In this document: one piece after another, positions 1 to 8,441 of the stretch
How positions within the stretch are numbered: the stretch's first letter is position 1
How the letters are laid out: each line of letters begins with the position of its first letter
Source of the DNA: Nocardioides cavernae
GTDB lineage: Bacteria; Actinomycetota; Actinomycetes; Propionibacteriales; Nocardioidaceae
Assembly: GCF_016907475.1 (NCBI RefSeq)
Contig: NZ_JAFBCA010000001.1
Location: forward strand, 4,340,001 to 4,404,000
Reading direction: 5' to 3'
Length of the DNA: 64,000 bases
The notes under the pieces: generated by a model
Seen by the model: the letters and a program-made list of their open reading frames with translations, nothing else
What the model was told of the DNA's origin: nothing
Database searches by the model: none
Program-made: the position numbers and the translations under genes

Positions 1-538
1 AGTTGCGCGCCTCCTTGGCGGCGTCCTCCGCGTCGCGCAGCTCGTTCTTCTGGTCCGAGACCCAGTGGAGCACCGCGTTGGGCTGGTACTTCTTCGGGTC
101 GAGCTCGAGGTCGCGCAGCACCAGCGTCATCAGCCGCTTGGAGTCGGCCGCGTCGTAGATCGAGAAGTTGGACTTGAAGCCGACCCGGTCGATCTCCTTG
201 CGGAGGATGCGCACGCAGGCCGAGTGGAAGGTCGAGACCCACATGATCCGGGCCCGCTTGCCGACGAGGGCCTCGACGCGCTCCTTCATCTCGGCCGCGG
301 CCTTGTTGGTGAAGGTGATCGCCAGGATCGAGCCCGGGTGCGCCTTGCGCTCGTTGATCAGCCAGGCGATGCGACGCGTCAGGACCCGGGTCTTGCCCGA
401 GCCCGCGCCGGCGACCACCAGCAGCGGGGCACCGGCGTGAGTCACGGCGGCCCGCTGGGGCTCGTTGAGCCCGTCGAGGAGCGGGTGGTCGCGGTGCTCG
501 AAGAGGGCCGGGTCGGCCGGTGCGTCAATGGGGCTCAT
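1..538 (-). CDS. pcrA: ATP-dependent DNA helicase UvrD/PcrA, N-terminal part (cut by window edge)
   Basis: Superfamily 1 3'-5' DNA helicase used in nucleotide excision repair and recombination control. Only the first 179 residues are in the window; the gene continues beyond base 1. Visible motifs are the Q-motif region (LNEPQRAAV, about residues 24-32), Walker A (AGAGSGKT, about 43-50) followed by the typical RVLTRRIAWLI helix, and motif Ia (ITFTNKAAAEMKERV). The segment WVSTFHSACVRILR is also characteristic of PcrA/UvrD. The start is ATG at 538; no upstream in-frame alternative is better. It follows the membrane-protein gene at 596 on the same strand with a 57-nt gap. Family assignment is secure; separating PcrA from other UvrD paralogs needs the C-terminus. 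Confidence 0.93.
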   Translation of the reverse strand, partial: MSPIDAPADPALFEHRDHPLLDGLNEPQRAAVTHAGAPLLVVAGAGSGKTRVLTRRIAWLINERKAHPGSILAITFTNKAAAEMKERVEALVGKRARIMWVSTFHSACVRILRKEIDRVGFKSNFSIYDAADSKRLMTLVLRDLELDPKKYQPNAVLHWVSDQKNELRDAEDAAKEARN

Positions 539-595
539 GTCGGCCCCAGCCTATGCGCCGGGTACGACAAACCGGTCAGGCCCGGTCGGAGCCGA

Positions 596-949
596 TCAGG
601 CGTGCACGGGCGACCAGAAGACCGCCACCGCGATGTTGGCGATCGTCAGCGCGAGGAGGCCGAGGTAGAGGCCCTGCGGGATGCTCGGCTTGCGCATGTT
701 GACCATCACGAGCACCAGGATCACCAGGCCGATGGCGAACTTCACGCCGATCTTCGCGTGGTCGGGCGAGCTGAGGTTCTCGAGCACGCCGACGAGCAGC
801 AGGCCGGCGACGAATGCCGTCCCGATGCCGTCGCGCATCAGCGAGTTCACGCTCTTCGTGTCGTCGCGCACCTGCACGAGGAGGCCTCCGAGGAGGGCGG
901 CGTAACCGAGGATGTGGACGAAGAGCAGCACCAGCCGCAGGGTCTCCAT
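596..949 (-). CDS. small four-helix integral membrane protein
   Basis: A 117-residue protein that is almost entirely hydrophobic, with four predicted membrane helices at about residues 5-25, 43-58, 67-85 and 93-113 and short charged loops (RDDTKSVNSLMRD, ENLSSPDHAK). It starts at ATG 949 and lies 29 nt downstream of the universal-stress-protein gene on the same strand. The layout with a histidine in the first helix (LLFVHILGYAALLGG) resembles small actinobacterial membrane proteins of unknown role. No catalytic motif is visible and I do not assign a function. Confidence 0.8.
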   Translation of the reverse strand: METLRLVLLFVHILGYAALLGGLLVQVRDDTKSVNSLMRDGIGTAFVAGLLLVGVLENLSSPDHAKIGVKFAIGLVILVLVMVNMRKPSIPQGLYLGLLALTIANIAVAVFWSPVHA

Positions 950-978
950 GCGGACACCCTAGTGAACCGGCCTGACGA

Positions 979-1431
979 TCAGGACCGGCGCTTCCTCGGC
1001 TTGGGCGCAGGGCGTACGACGAGCACCGGGCAGGGTGCGTAGTGCTGCACGCGCTGGGCGGTGCTGCCGACGAGCACGCTGTCGCTGAGCCCGCGCCCGC
1101 CCGCCGCGACCACGACCAGCCCCGCGTCGTACTGCTTGGCGGCCTTGATGATCTCATTGGCGGCCGACCCGCTGCGGATGCGCTTGTTGACCTTGGGTCC
1201 CCAGCCGTCGAAGACGGCCGCGATGGCGTCGACCGCGCTCTGGGCGGCGTCGCGGAAGGACCCGTCGAACCCGTCCTCGGCCAGGTCGTCGGCGAACGCC
1301 ACCGAGGCCAGCGGTCGGATCACCGCGACGACGGAGATCTCGGTGACCTTGGTGGGATCGGCGAAGGACTTGAGGTGCTTGGCGGCGGCCAGCGACTGGC
1401 GGGAGCCGTCCGTGGCGACGATGACGTGCAT
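979..1431 (-). CDS. universal stress protein (UspA family)
   Basis: Single-domain UspA-type protein of 150 residues, the usual size of one Usp domain. The N-terminus (MHVIVATDGSRQSLAAAKHL) has the Usp first strand and the D-G-S turn. The C-terminal nucleotide-binding signature G-x2-G-x9-G-S is visible as GGRGLSDSVLVGS, followed by the QHYAPCPVLVVRP strand, so ATP binding is plausible. The C-terminus is basic (PKPRKRRS). Its start lies 1 nt past the stop of the amino-acid permease gene, so the two are probably co-transcribed; Usp proteins next to transporters often modulate them, but that is inference here. Confidence 0.92.
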   Translation of the reverse strand: MHVIVATDGSRQSLAAAKHLKSFADPTKVTEISVVAVIRPLASVAFADDLAEDGFDGSFRDAAQSAVDAIAAVFDGWGPKVNKRIRSGSAANEIIKAAKQYDAGLVVVAAGGRGLSDSVLVGSTAQRVQHYAPCPVLVVRPAPKPRKRRS

Positions 1432-1432
1432 G

Positions 1433-2860
1433 TCAGGCCTCCTGGCTGTCGAGGTCGGGGGCCCGCGACCCGGTGCCCTTGCTGCCGAAGAAGTACTCCG
1501 CGAGGAACAGCACGAGCCCGACGCCGAGGAGCCCGGCGCACCAGATCAGCGAGTGCGGGTCGTCGTACACCGTGAAGCCGAGGATGGCGAGGTTGCCGAC
1601 CAGGCCCACGAGGAGCAGCGGCGTGTTGGCGCGGAAGAAGGGGTTGTCCTCGTCCCGGCCGCGGAGCTTGAGGCACGCGACGATCACGATCGCGTAGATC
1701 GCGAGGAGCAGCACCACGGTCACCGTGGCGAGCCGGCCGACCAGGTCGATGCCGCCCCCGGCCTCGGTGACCAGGGTGCCGATCACGAGCAGGGACCCCA
1801 CGACGGCTCCGGAGAAGATCAGCCCGACCCACGGGCTGCGACGGACCGGGTGGATCTTGGCGAAGACGCCCGGGACGACGTCCTCACGGGCCATGCCGTA
1901 GAGCACGCGCGGCTGGGTGACGATCGTGACCAGCGTCGTGTTGGTGATGGCGATCAGCGCGATGATGCTGAACAGGGTGGCCATCAGGTCGGTCGAGAAG
2001 GGCAGGATGCCCGCCTTGACGACCTCGAGGAGCGCGGCGTCGGAGGTGGCCAGCGTCTCGGTCGGCACGGTGAGCGCCGCGGCCATCGACACCAGGACGT
2101 AGACGATCCCGGCCACGACCATGCCGCCGACCAGCGAGCGCGGGAACGCCTTGTAGGGGTCGATGGTCTCCTCGGCGACGTTGGCCGTGTTCTCGAAGCC
2201 GGTCATCGCGAAGAAGGAGAACGAGATGCCGGCCAGCACTGCGAGCGCCGGGCTCCCGTAGTCACCGCTGGTGTCGATGTGGGTCAGCACGCCGAAGTCC
2301 GCGTTGCCCTGGACGATGTAGACGATGCCGATGATGAGCACGATCAGCAGGCCCGCGACCTCGACGAAGGTCATGAGCATGTTCATCCACACCGACTCGG
2401 TGATGCCGATGAAGTTCACGACCACGAGGAGCGCCACGAAGACGAGGGACACCAGCAGCGCCGGCGGGCCGGACCACAGGGTGTCGAAGTAGGACGCGAA
2501 GCCGACGGCGAGCGAGCCCGACGCCGCCATGCTGGCGGCCAGGAACGACACCGTGATGAGGAACGTCAGCGGCCGGTTGCCGAAGGCCTTGTTGACGTAG
2601 AGCGAGGCGCCGGCGGCCTGGGGGTACTTGGTGACCAGCTCGGCGTACGCCGCTCCGGTGATGGCCGCGACGGTGACGCCCAGCGCGAAGGCGATCCAGA
2701 ACGCGCCGCCGACGGCTGCGGCGACGAGGCCGATGAGGACGTAGATGCCCGACCCCAGCACGTCTCCGAGCGTGTAGAAGAAGAGGAGGCGTCCGGTGAT
2801 GGAGCGCTTGAGCTCGCCGTCGTCCTCGTCCTGGTGCGGGATGGTGGCGGTGTCAGCCAT
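1433..2860 (-). CDS. APC-family amino acid permease
   Basis: Cytoplasmic-membrane amino-acid/polyamine transporter of 475 residues with about 12 hydrophobic helices. The first helix holds the APC substrate-site pattern GDVLGSGIYVLIG, and helix 6 carries SFSFFAMTGFENTANVAEE, matching the APC sixth-helix signature. An N-terminal acidic cytoplasmic tail (HQDEDDGELKR) precedes helix 1. An open frame extends to an ATG at 2905, but I choose ATG 2860 because a purine-rich ribosome site (AGCGAGG) sits just before it and the extension shows no APC homology. The universal stress gene follows immediately. Substrate cannot be told from sequence. Confidence 0.9.
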   Translation of the reverse strand: MADTATIPHQDEDDGELKRSITGRLLFFYTLGDVLGSGIYVLIGLVAAAVGGAFWIAFALGVTVAAITGAAYAELVTKYPQAAGASLYVNKAFGNRPLTFLITVSFLAASMAASGSLAVGFASYFDTLWSGPPALLVSLVFVALLVVVNFIGITESVWMNMLMTFVEVAGLLIVLIIGIVYIVQGNADFGVLTHIDTSGDYGSPALAVLAGISFSFFAMTGFENTANVAEETIDPYKAFPRSLVGGMVVAGIVYVLVSMAAALTVPTETLATSDAALLEVVKAGILPFSTDLMATLFSIIALIAITNTTLVTIVTQPRVLYGMAREDVVPGVFAKIHPVRRSPWVGLIFSGAVVGSLLVIGTLVTEAGGGIDLVGRLATVTVVLLLAIYAIVIVACLKLRGRDEDNPFFRANTPLLLVGLVGNLAILGFTVYDDPHSLIWCAGLLGVGLVLFLAEYFFGSKGTGSRAPDLDSQEA

Positions 2861-2960
2861 CGTGCCTCGCTTCCCGAGAAGGGTGGGGATGTGCCCCGAC
2901 CCCACCGGTTCCGCGCGGCGTTGTCAATCGACGCCCACCCGGACGGGCGCGGTGCGCGCC

Positions 2961-3626
2961 TCAGAGCAGGCGGCGGTCGGAGGCCCACTTCGTCAGCTCG
3001 TGACGACTCGAGAGCTGGAGCTTGCGGAGCACCGACGACATGTGCGTCTCGACGGTCTTGACCGAGATGAACAGCTCCTTCGCGACCTCCTTGTAGGCAT
3101 AGCCGCGGGCGATCAGCCGCATCACCTCCCGCTCGCGCTCGGTGAGCCGGTCGAGGTCCTCGTCGACCGCGGCGACGTCGATCGACCCGGCGAAGGCGTC
3201 GAGCACGAAGCCGGCCAACCGCGGCGAGAACACCGCGTCTCCCCCGGCGACGCGGGTGATCGCGTCGACGAGCTCGGGGCCGGTGATGGTCTTGGTGACG
3301 TAGCCGCGCGCGCCTCCGCGGATGGTGCCGATGACGTCCTCGGCGGCGTCGGAGACCGACAGGGCGAGGTAGAGCGCGTCGGGCGAGGGCTGACGCCGCA
3401 TGACCTCCACCCCTCCCCCGCCGGGCAGGTGCACGTCGAGCAGGACGACCTGGGGCTGCTGCTCGCGTACGACCGCGATGGCCGCGTCGGCGTCGGCCGC
3501 CTCGCCCACGACCTCGACCACACCCGCTCCGCTGGCGGCGAGCTCGGCGCGGACCCCCGCGCGGAACATCGCGTGGTCGTCGACCAGGACGACCCGCACG
3601 GGACGCTCGGGGCTGGTCTGGGTCAT
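2961..3626 (-). CDS. NarL/FixJ-type response regulator
   Basis: DNA-binding response regulator of 221 residues. The receiver domain occupies about 1-130 with the acid pair VVLVDDHAMFRAG, the phospho-acceptor Asp in VVLLDVHLPGGGG and the conserved Lys in YVTKTITGPEL. The LuxR-type helix-turn-helix is at about 150-215 (LTEREREVMRLIARGYAYKEVAKELF... VKTVETHMSSVLRKL in separate stretches). Its ATG overlaps the TGA of the upstream kinase gene by 4 nt, so the pair is translationally coupled. The likely target is the divergent PspC gene at 5146 and the pair itself. The overlapping open frame up to 4550 is only read-through antisense to nothing real. Confidence 0.95.
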   Translation of the reverse strand: MTQTSPERPVRVVLVDDHAMFRAGVRAELAASGAGVVEVVGEAADADAAIAVVREQQPQVVLLDVHLPGGGGVEVMRRQPSPDALYLALSVSDAAEDVIGTIRGGARGYVTKTITGPELVDAITRVAGGDAVFSPRLAGFVLDAFAGSIDVAAVDEDLDRLTEREREVMRLIARGYAYKEVAKELFISVKTVETHMSSVLRKLQLSSRHELTKWASDRRLL

Positions 3627-5002
3627 GGGGTCTCCTCGTCGTGGGACTCGTGGTGGGACTCGTTGCGTGGCTCGGGGTGGGGCTCGTGGCGTGACTCGGG
3701 GCGGCCGGTGCGCGGCATGTGGAGGCGGACCTCGGTGCCCTCGCCGGGAGCCGAGCGTACGTCCGCGCTGCCACCGTGGCGTGCCATCCGGTCGACGATG
3801 CTGTTGCGGACGCCGTGGCGGTCGCCGGCGACACCGCCCAGGTCGAAGCCGGCGCCGCGGTCGCGGACGAACACGTCGACCGCTCCCCCGGTGGTCTCGG
3901 CGTAGACGTCGGCGCGCTGCGTGCCGGCGTGCTTGGCGACGTTGACGACGGCCTCCCGCGCGGCGAGGACGAGGGGACGCAGCGACTCGTCGAGGTCGCA
4001 GTCGCCGACGGTGACGACGTCGACGACCACCGGGTGCTGCGACTCGACGTCGGCCGCCATCTCCTTCAGCGCGCCGGCGAGGGTCGTCGCGTCGGTGGTG
4101 TCGGCCTCGAACAGCCACTGGCGCAGGTCGCGCTCCTGCGACCGGGCGAGGCGGGCGACGGTGGTGGCGTCGTTGGCGTTCTTCTGGATCAGCGCGAGGG
4201 TCTGCAGCACCGAGTCGTGCAGGTGCGCGGCCATGTCGGCGCGCTCCTGGGTGCGCACCCGCTCGGCCCGCTCGGCGCCGAGGTCGTTGACGAGTCGCAG
4301 TGCCCACGGGCCGACGACGATGGCGAGACCGAGCAGCCCGAGCAGGCCTGCGACCAGCACGGGCATGGCGAAGGTGGCCTGGCCGGCGGCCACGGCGAAG
4401 ACGATGAGGGCAGTGACGATCAGCCCGAGGCCGGCGGCGATCCGGGCGTAGGCGGCCCAGCCGCCATTGCCGAAGATCGCGCGGAACGGGTCGATGCGCC
4501 CGGAGGAGTCCATCCAGCGCTCGCGCTGGGCCTCGTCGGCCTGGCGCCACAGCAGCCCGATGCCCGCGACGGCGAGGACGACCGGCCAGAAGAGCACCCC
4601 CTGGCCGAAGATCCCCTCGACGCCGAGGACCACGCCGAAGAACAGGGCCCCCAGGGCGATCGCCGGACCGGCGTCACGCAGGCGCGATCGCCGACCGGGG
4701 CGCTTGCCGGTGCGGGTCGCGCTCTCGAGGCCGGGGGCGCCGACCTCGAAGTGCTGGTCGGCGGGCAGGAACACCCACAGCCCGGCGTACAGCATGAGCC
4801 CGAAGCCGCCGAGGAAGGCGGTGGCCACGAAGAAGCCGCGCACCCACAGCACCGGCACCGCGAGGTGCCGGGCGAGACCGGCCGCGACACCGCCGGCGAT
4901 CGGCGCTGAGCTGTCGCGGTAGGCGCGGCGCGACGCACCCGGGCGCGTCGGGCGGGCAGCCGCGTGGGCGGCCGGGTGTGCGGGGGGCGTGGGGTGGCTC
5001 AT
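3623..5002 (-). CDS. PspC-domain sensor histidine kinase
   Basis: Membrane sensor kinase of 459 residues. An N-terminal PspC domain (about 25-85: RDSSAPIAGGVAAGLARHL, then helix FFVATAFLGGFGLMLYAGLWVFLP) is followed by four more helices to about residue 225. The dimerization/phospho-acceptor box is ADMAAHLHDSVLQTLALIQ (His in HLHDSV, about 240), the NarL/LiaS-type H-box. The HATPase_c domain follows with the N-box region AAREAVVNVAKHAG and the G-box VRDRGAGFDL. The last 26 residues are a low-complexity His/Glu/Pro tail from imperfect 15-nt repeats (3635-3700). This architecture is the actinobacterial PspC kinase thought to sense envelope stress. Confidence 0.93.
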   Translation of the reverse strand: MSHPTPPAHPAAHAAARPTRPGASRRAYRDSSAPIAGGVAAGLARHLAVPVLWVRGFFVATAFLGGFGLMLYAGLWVFLPADQHFEVGAPGLESATRTGKRPGRRSRLRDAGPAIALGALFFGVVLGVEGIFGQGVLFWPVVLAVAGIGLLWRQADEAQRERWMDSSGRIDPFRAIFGNGGWAAYARIAAGLGLIVTALIVFAVAAGQATFAMPVLVAGLLGLLGLAIVVGPWALRLVNDLGAERAERVRTQERADMAAHLHDSVLQTLALIQKNANDATTVARLARSQERDLRQWLFEADTTDATTLAGALKEMAADVESQHPVVVDVVTVGDCDLDESLRPLVLAAREAVVNVAKHAGTQRADVYAETTGGAVDVFVRDRGAGFDLGGVAGDRHGVRNSIVDRMARHGGSADVRSAPGEGTEVRLHMPRTGRPESRHEPHPEPRNESHHESHDEETP

Positions 5003-5093
5003 CGTGCCTCCATCGTCTCAGGCGCGCAGGTCTCCGACCATGAGGACTGACCCCGAGCCGACCCTGACCCGGACCCCGGCGGACCCGTGCCGG

Positions 5094-5111
5094 ATCAGGG
5101 CTGTCCCCGAT
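5094..5111. promoter_or_regulatory. imperfect inverted repeat, candidate response-regulator operator
   Basis: Seven-base arms ATCAGGG and CCCCGAT with a 4-nt spacer, one mismatch, in the intergenic region between the divergent kinase operon (start 5002) and the PspC gene (start 5146). Position and the GGG/CCC core suit a dimeric NarL-type regulator. The assignment to the adjacent regulator is inference. Confidence 0.4.
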
Positions 5112-5145
5112 GGTGCGGGGCGTCACGGCCGAGGAGAGTTGGGGC

Positions 5146-6387
5146 ATGGACAACGCCAGCCCCTCCACCGAGCAGCCCGGTCCGGGCACCCCGCCCCCGT
5201 CGGGCCCGCGGGTCACCCGCGACGAGATGAAGGACCTCGGCCGCCTGCGCCGCAGCGTCACCGACCGGCACATCGCCGGCGTCGCCGGCGGCATCGCCCG
5301 CCACCTCGACGTCGACCCCATCATCATCCGCGTCGCCCTCGTGGTCGCGACGTTCTTCGGTGGGGCCGGTCTGCTCCTCTACGTCGCCGCCTGGATCCTG
5401 GTGCCCGAGGAGGGCACCGCGGACGAGCCGCTCGGCCTCGACCAGCGCAGCCGCACGATCGCCCTCGCCGGCGTCGGTGTGCTCGCCCTGCTCGCCGCGC
5501 TCGGCGACTGGGCCGGAGCCTTCTGGTTCCCCTGGCCGCTGGCGATCGGCGTCGGGCTCGTCGTGTGGTTCCTCCACCGCAAGCAGCAGCGGTCGCCCGC
5601 TCCGACTGACGGCGCCGCGCCGCCGGCGTACGGCGACCAGCTCGTGCCGGACCCCGCGTCGGGCCACACCACGGACTACACGGCCGGCTACGCCACCACG
5701 TACGACCCCGCCTACGCTCCCGGGACGGGCTACCCCCCGGCAGCGCCGTGGGGCTCGTACGAGCAGCCGCGGCGACCGCGCAACCCGCGCAAGCGCGGCC
5801 CGATCCTGTTCTGGTTCACGCTGGCGCTGATCGCGCTGGCCGAGGGCGTCCTCGGCGTGGTCGACCTGGCCGGAGTGGCGGTCGCGGACAGCGCGTACCC
5901 CGCCCTCGCGCTCGGCATCACCGCGCTGGTGCTCGTCATCGGCTCCTTCTGGGGCCGCGCCGGCGGACTGATCCTCCTGGGCTTCATCGCCGCGTTCGGC
6001 ACGGCCGCCGCGACCATCGGCAGCAACGTCGGGGAGCAGGACCGCCACTACGCCCCTACCAGCGCCGGTGAGGTCCGACAGGCCTACGAGTTCGGCGGCG
6101 GTCGCTTCACCCTCGACCTGTCCGACGTCTCCGACGTCGAGGGCCTCGACGGCCGCGACATCACGATCGACGGGGTCGGCGGAAAGATCGAGGTCGTCGT
6201 CCCCGACGGGGTGGACGTCGACGTCCAGACCGGGGTCGTGGGTGGCACCAGCGAGGTCTTCGGCCAGCAGAGCGACGGCTTCGACATCACGCAGAACGGG
6301 TCCATCGACGGCGGCGACGACGTCCCGGACATGTCCATCACCATCGACCTGGTCGGCGGCGAGATCGTCGTCCGCGAAGCGGCCTGA
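5146..6387 (+). CDS. PspC domain-containing membrane protein with C-terminal DUF2154/LiaF-like domain
   Basis: A 413-residue membrane protein. A PspC domain lies at about 25-90 (RRSVTDRHIAGVAGGIARHL and YVAAWILVPEEG), followed by a Tyr/Pro/Gly-rich linker (about 165-205), three to four membrane helices, and a C-terminal beta-rich segment (GGRFTLDLSDVSDV... IDGVGGKIEVVVPDGVDVDV in separate stretches) of the LiaF/DUF2154 beta-solenoid type. The first ATG of the frame (5110) lacks a ribosome site; ATG 5146 is preceded by GAGGAG. It diverges from the PspC kinase gene, a common arrangement in which this protein is probably both partner and target of the two-component system. Confidence 0.88.
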   Translation: MDNASPSTEQPGPGTPPPSGPRVTRDEMKDLGRLRRSVTDRHIAGVAGGIARHLDVDPIIIRVALVVATFFGGAGLLLYVAAWILVPEEGTADEPLGLDQRSRTIALAGVGVLALLAALGDWAGAFWFPWPLAIGVGLVVWFLHRKQQRSPAPTDGAAPPAYGDQLVPDPASGHTTDYTAGYATTYDPAYAPGTGYPPAAPWGSYEQPRRPRNPRKRGPILFWFTLALIALAEGVLGVVDLAGVAVADSAYPALALGITALVLVIGSFWGRAGGLILLGFIAAFGTAAATIGSNVGEQDRHYAPTSAGEVRQAYEFGGGRFTLDLSDVSDVEGLDGRDITIDGVGGKIEVVVPDGVDVDVQTGVVGGTSEVFGQQSDGFDITQNGSIDGGDDVPDMSITIDLVGGEIVVREAA

Positions 6388-6398
6388 GGAGAACTGCC

Positions 6399-6710
6399 AT
6401 GACTGACAACGAGAACGACTTCTCCGACCTCTACGGCTACGACACCAGCTACGGAACGACGTACGACGAGCCGATGGTCGGCCCGCTCGACGCACCGGAC
6501 AAGCCGTCCGGCCTGCACCCGGTCAACATCGGGCAGCTCGTGATGGGCGTCGCGTTCGCCGGCATGGTGCTGGTGTGGGCGCTCGTCCAGGGCGACGTCG
6601 TCGACACCTCCGAGCTGCGCTGGCTGCTGCCGATCCCGTGGCTGGCGGCCGGTGCCGCCGGACTTGCGGCCACGGTCTGGCCGGGCCGCCGGCAGCAGCT
6701 CGGCGGCTAG
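6399..6710 (+). CDS. small two-helix membrane protein
   Basis: 103 residues: an acidic/Tyr-rich N-terminal half (about 1-45), then two membrane helices at about 50-67 (IGQLVMGVAFAGMVLVWALV) and 76-95. It begins 11 nt after the PspC gene stop with a GAGGAG-like site (ctgaggagaactgcc) before the ATG, so it is co-transcribed with that gene and probably works with it. I see no catalytic feature. Its TAG stop shares the palindrome CTAG with the stop of the convergent aminotransferase gene. Confidence 0.8.
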   Translation: MTDNENDFSDLYGYDTSYGTTYDEPMVGPLDAPDKPSGLHPVNIGQLVMGVAFAGMVLVWALVQGDVVDTSELRWLLPIPWLAAGAAGLAATVWPGRRQQLGG

Positions 6711-8407
6711 TCGAGCGAGCAGGCCGGCAGCGCGAACCACCGGAGGTCGTCGAAGTCGGCCCCCAGGTGGGCGGTGTCGGACCAGTCCGGTGGAGACGCG
6801 GCGGCCATGATCGCGCGGCCCTCGTCGAGGTGCTCCCTGAGCACCGAGACGGGGGCCGTCGTCGTGTGCCGGGGGTAGGTCATCGAGCCGTCGGCGGCGT
6901 AGGTGACGTCGTCGAGGCGCAGCGGCGGCTCGACCGGGCCGGTGCGGTGGTGCCACAGGCCGGTGACCGGGTCGAAGCGGTAGTCGCCGAGCAGGCGCCA
7001 GCCCTCGCGCGCCACGAGGCGTACGGCCTCCACGACGTAGGTGAAGACCTCCTCGTCGACGAAGTAGTTGAAGTTGACCCGCACCCAGCCGGGCTTGATG
7101 CCTTCGCAGCCTCCCCTGATCTGGGCCTCGAAGCGGAGGCTGTGGTCGAGGTCGATGTCGAGCAGCCGGTGGCCGTAGGGGCCGGCGCACGAGCAGCCGC
7201 CGCGGGTCTGGATGCCGAAGAGGTCGTTGAGGAGCGCGACCACGAAGTTGTGGTGGAGGTAGGTCCCGTCGGGCGCCTTGACGACGAAGGAGACGATCGA
7301 GAGCCGCTGGGAGTCGAGGTTGCCGAGGATCTGGATCCCGGGCTCGGCGACCCACGTCTCGACCGCGCGGCGCAGCAGCTCCTCCTCGTGCGCCTGGATC
7401 GTCGCGACGCCGACGGCCTGCTTGAGCTGGAACACCAGCCCGGCGCGGATCGACTCCACGATCGCCGGGGTGCCGCCCTCCTCGCGGTGGGCCGGGTCGT
7501 CGAGGTAGCGGTGCTCGGTCGGGTTGACGTACATCACCGTCCCGCCGCCCGGCACGACCGGCACCCGGTTGGCGAGCAGCTCGCGGCGCACGACGAGGAC
7601 GCCCGGGGTGCCCGGGCCGCCGATGAACTTGTGGGGGCTGATGAAGATGGCGTCCTTGCGCGACCTGCCGGGGCCGTACATCTCGATGTCGACGTAGGGC
7701 GCGCACGCGGCGAAGTCCCAGAAGCTGAGGGCACCGTGCTCGTGGAGCAGGTCGGCGACGCCCTCGGTGTCGGTCACGATGCCGGTGACGTTGGAGGCCG
7801 CGGAGAACGAGCCGATCTTGAGCGGCCGGTCGGCGTGGCGCTCGAGCTCCTCGCGCAGGTGGTCGAGCGAGACCCGGCCGTCGGCGTCCTCGTGGATGGT
7901 GACGACGTCGGCGATGGTCTCGCGCCAGCTCACCTCGTTGGAGTGGTGCTCGAACGGGCCGATGAAGACGACCGGGCGCTGGTCGGCGGGGATCGCGGCG
8001 CTCAGGTGGTGGCGGTCCTCGAGCGTGCAGGGGATGCGGAGGCCGAGGATGCCGATCATCTTGTCGATCGCCGCGGTGCTGCCGGAGCCGCAGAAGATGA
8101 CGACCGTCTCGTCGTCGCCGCCCACCGCGTCGCGGATGATCCGTCGCGCGTCCTCGCGCAGGCGGGTCGTCTGCAGCCCGGTGCCGCTCGCCTCGGTGTG
8201 GGTGTTGGCGTAGGCCGGGAGCACCTCGTGCCGGATGAAGTCCTCGACGAAGGTGAGGCTGCGCCCCGAGGCGGTGTAGTCGGCGTAGGTGACGCGACGG
8301 GGACCGTAGGGGCCCTCCATCACCTGGTCGTCGCCGATGACGGACGCCCGGATGCGCTCGAGCAGGGCTGTCGAGGTCGCGGTCGGGGCGGCACCAGCGT
8401 ACGTCAC
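6707..8407 (-). CDS. aminotransferase class V / cysteine desulfurase-like PLP enzyme
   Basis: PLP-dependent fold-type I enzyme of 566 residues starting at GTG 8407. Visible features are the N-terminal YADYTASGRSLTFVEDF, the phosphate-binding VIFCGSGSTAAIDKM (about 130-145), the aspartate region LSFWDFAACAPYVDI and the PLP lysine in ISPHKFIGGPGTPGVL (about 258-273). A Cys-rich segment RGGCSCAGPYGHRLLD sits where cysteine desulfurases carry their catalytic-loop cysteine. At 566 residues it is longer than SufS (about 410), with an extra C-terminal domain of about 130 residues ending LGADFDDLRWFALPACSLD. No sulfur-transfer partner is adjacent, so substrate is open; group assignment is firm. Confidence 0.87.
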   Translation of the reverse strand: MTYAGAAPTATSTALLERIRASVIGDDQVMEGPYGPRRVTYADYTASGRSLTFVEDFIRHEVLPAYANTHTEASGTGLQTTRLREDARRIIRDAVGGDDETVVIFCGSGSTAAIDKMIGILGLRIPCTLEDRHHLSAAIPADQRPVVFIGPFEHHSNEVSWRETIADVVTIHEDADGRVSLDHLREELERHADRPLKIGSFSAASNVTGIVTDTEGVADLLHEHGALSFWDFAACAPYVDIEMYGPGRSRKDAIFISPHKFIGGPGTPGVLVVRRELLANRVPVVPGGGTVMYVNPTEHRYLDDPAHREEGGTPAIVESIRAGLVFQLKQAVGVATIQAHEEELLRRAVETWVAEPGIQILGNLDSQRLSIVSFVVKAPDGTYLHHNFVVALLNDLFGIQTRGGCSCAGPYGHRLLDIDLDHSLRFEAQIRGGCEGIKPGWVRVNFNYFVDEEVFTYVVEAVRLVAREGWRLLGDYRFDPVTGLWHHRTGPVEPPLRLDDVTYAADGSMTYPRHTTTAPVSVLREHLDEGRAIMAAASPPDWSDTAHLGADFDDLRWFALPACSLD

Positions 8408-8441
8408 GGGGTGAGCGTACGCCGGTGCAAGGCCCTGCCTG

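Noticed and set aside
1061..3061. 666-codon open frame on the + strand
   Set aside because: It is antisense to the universal stress and permease genes; composition is the Glu/Arg/Asp-rich shadow typical of high G+C DNA.
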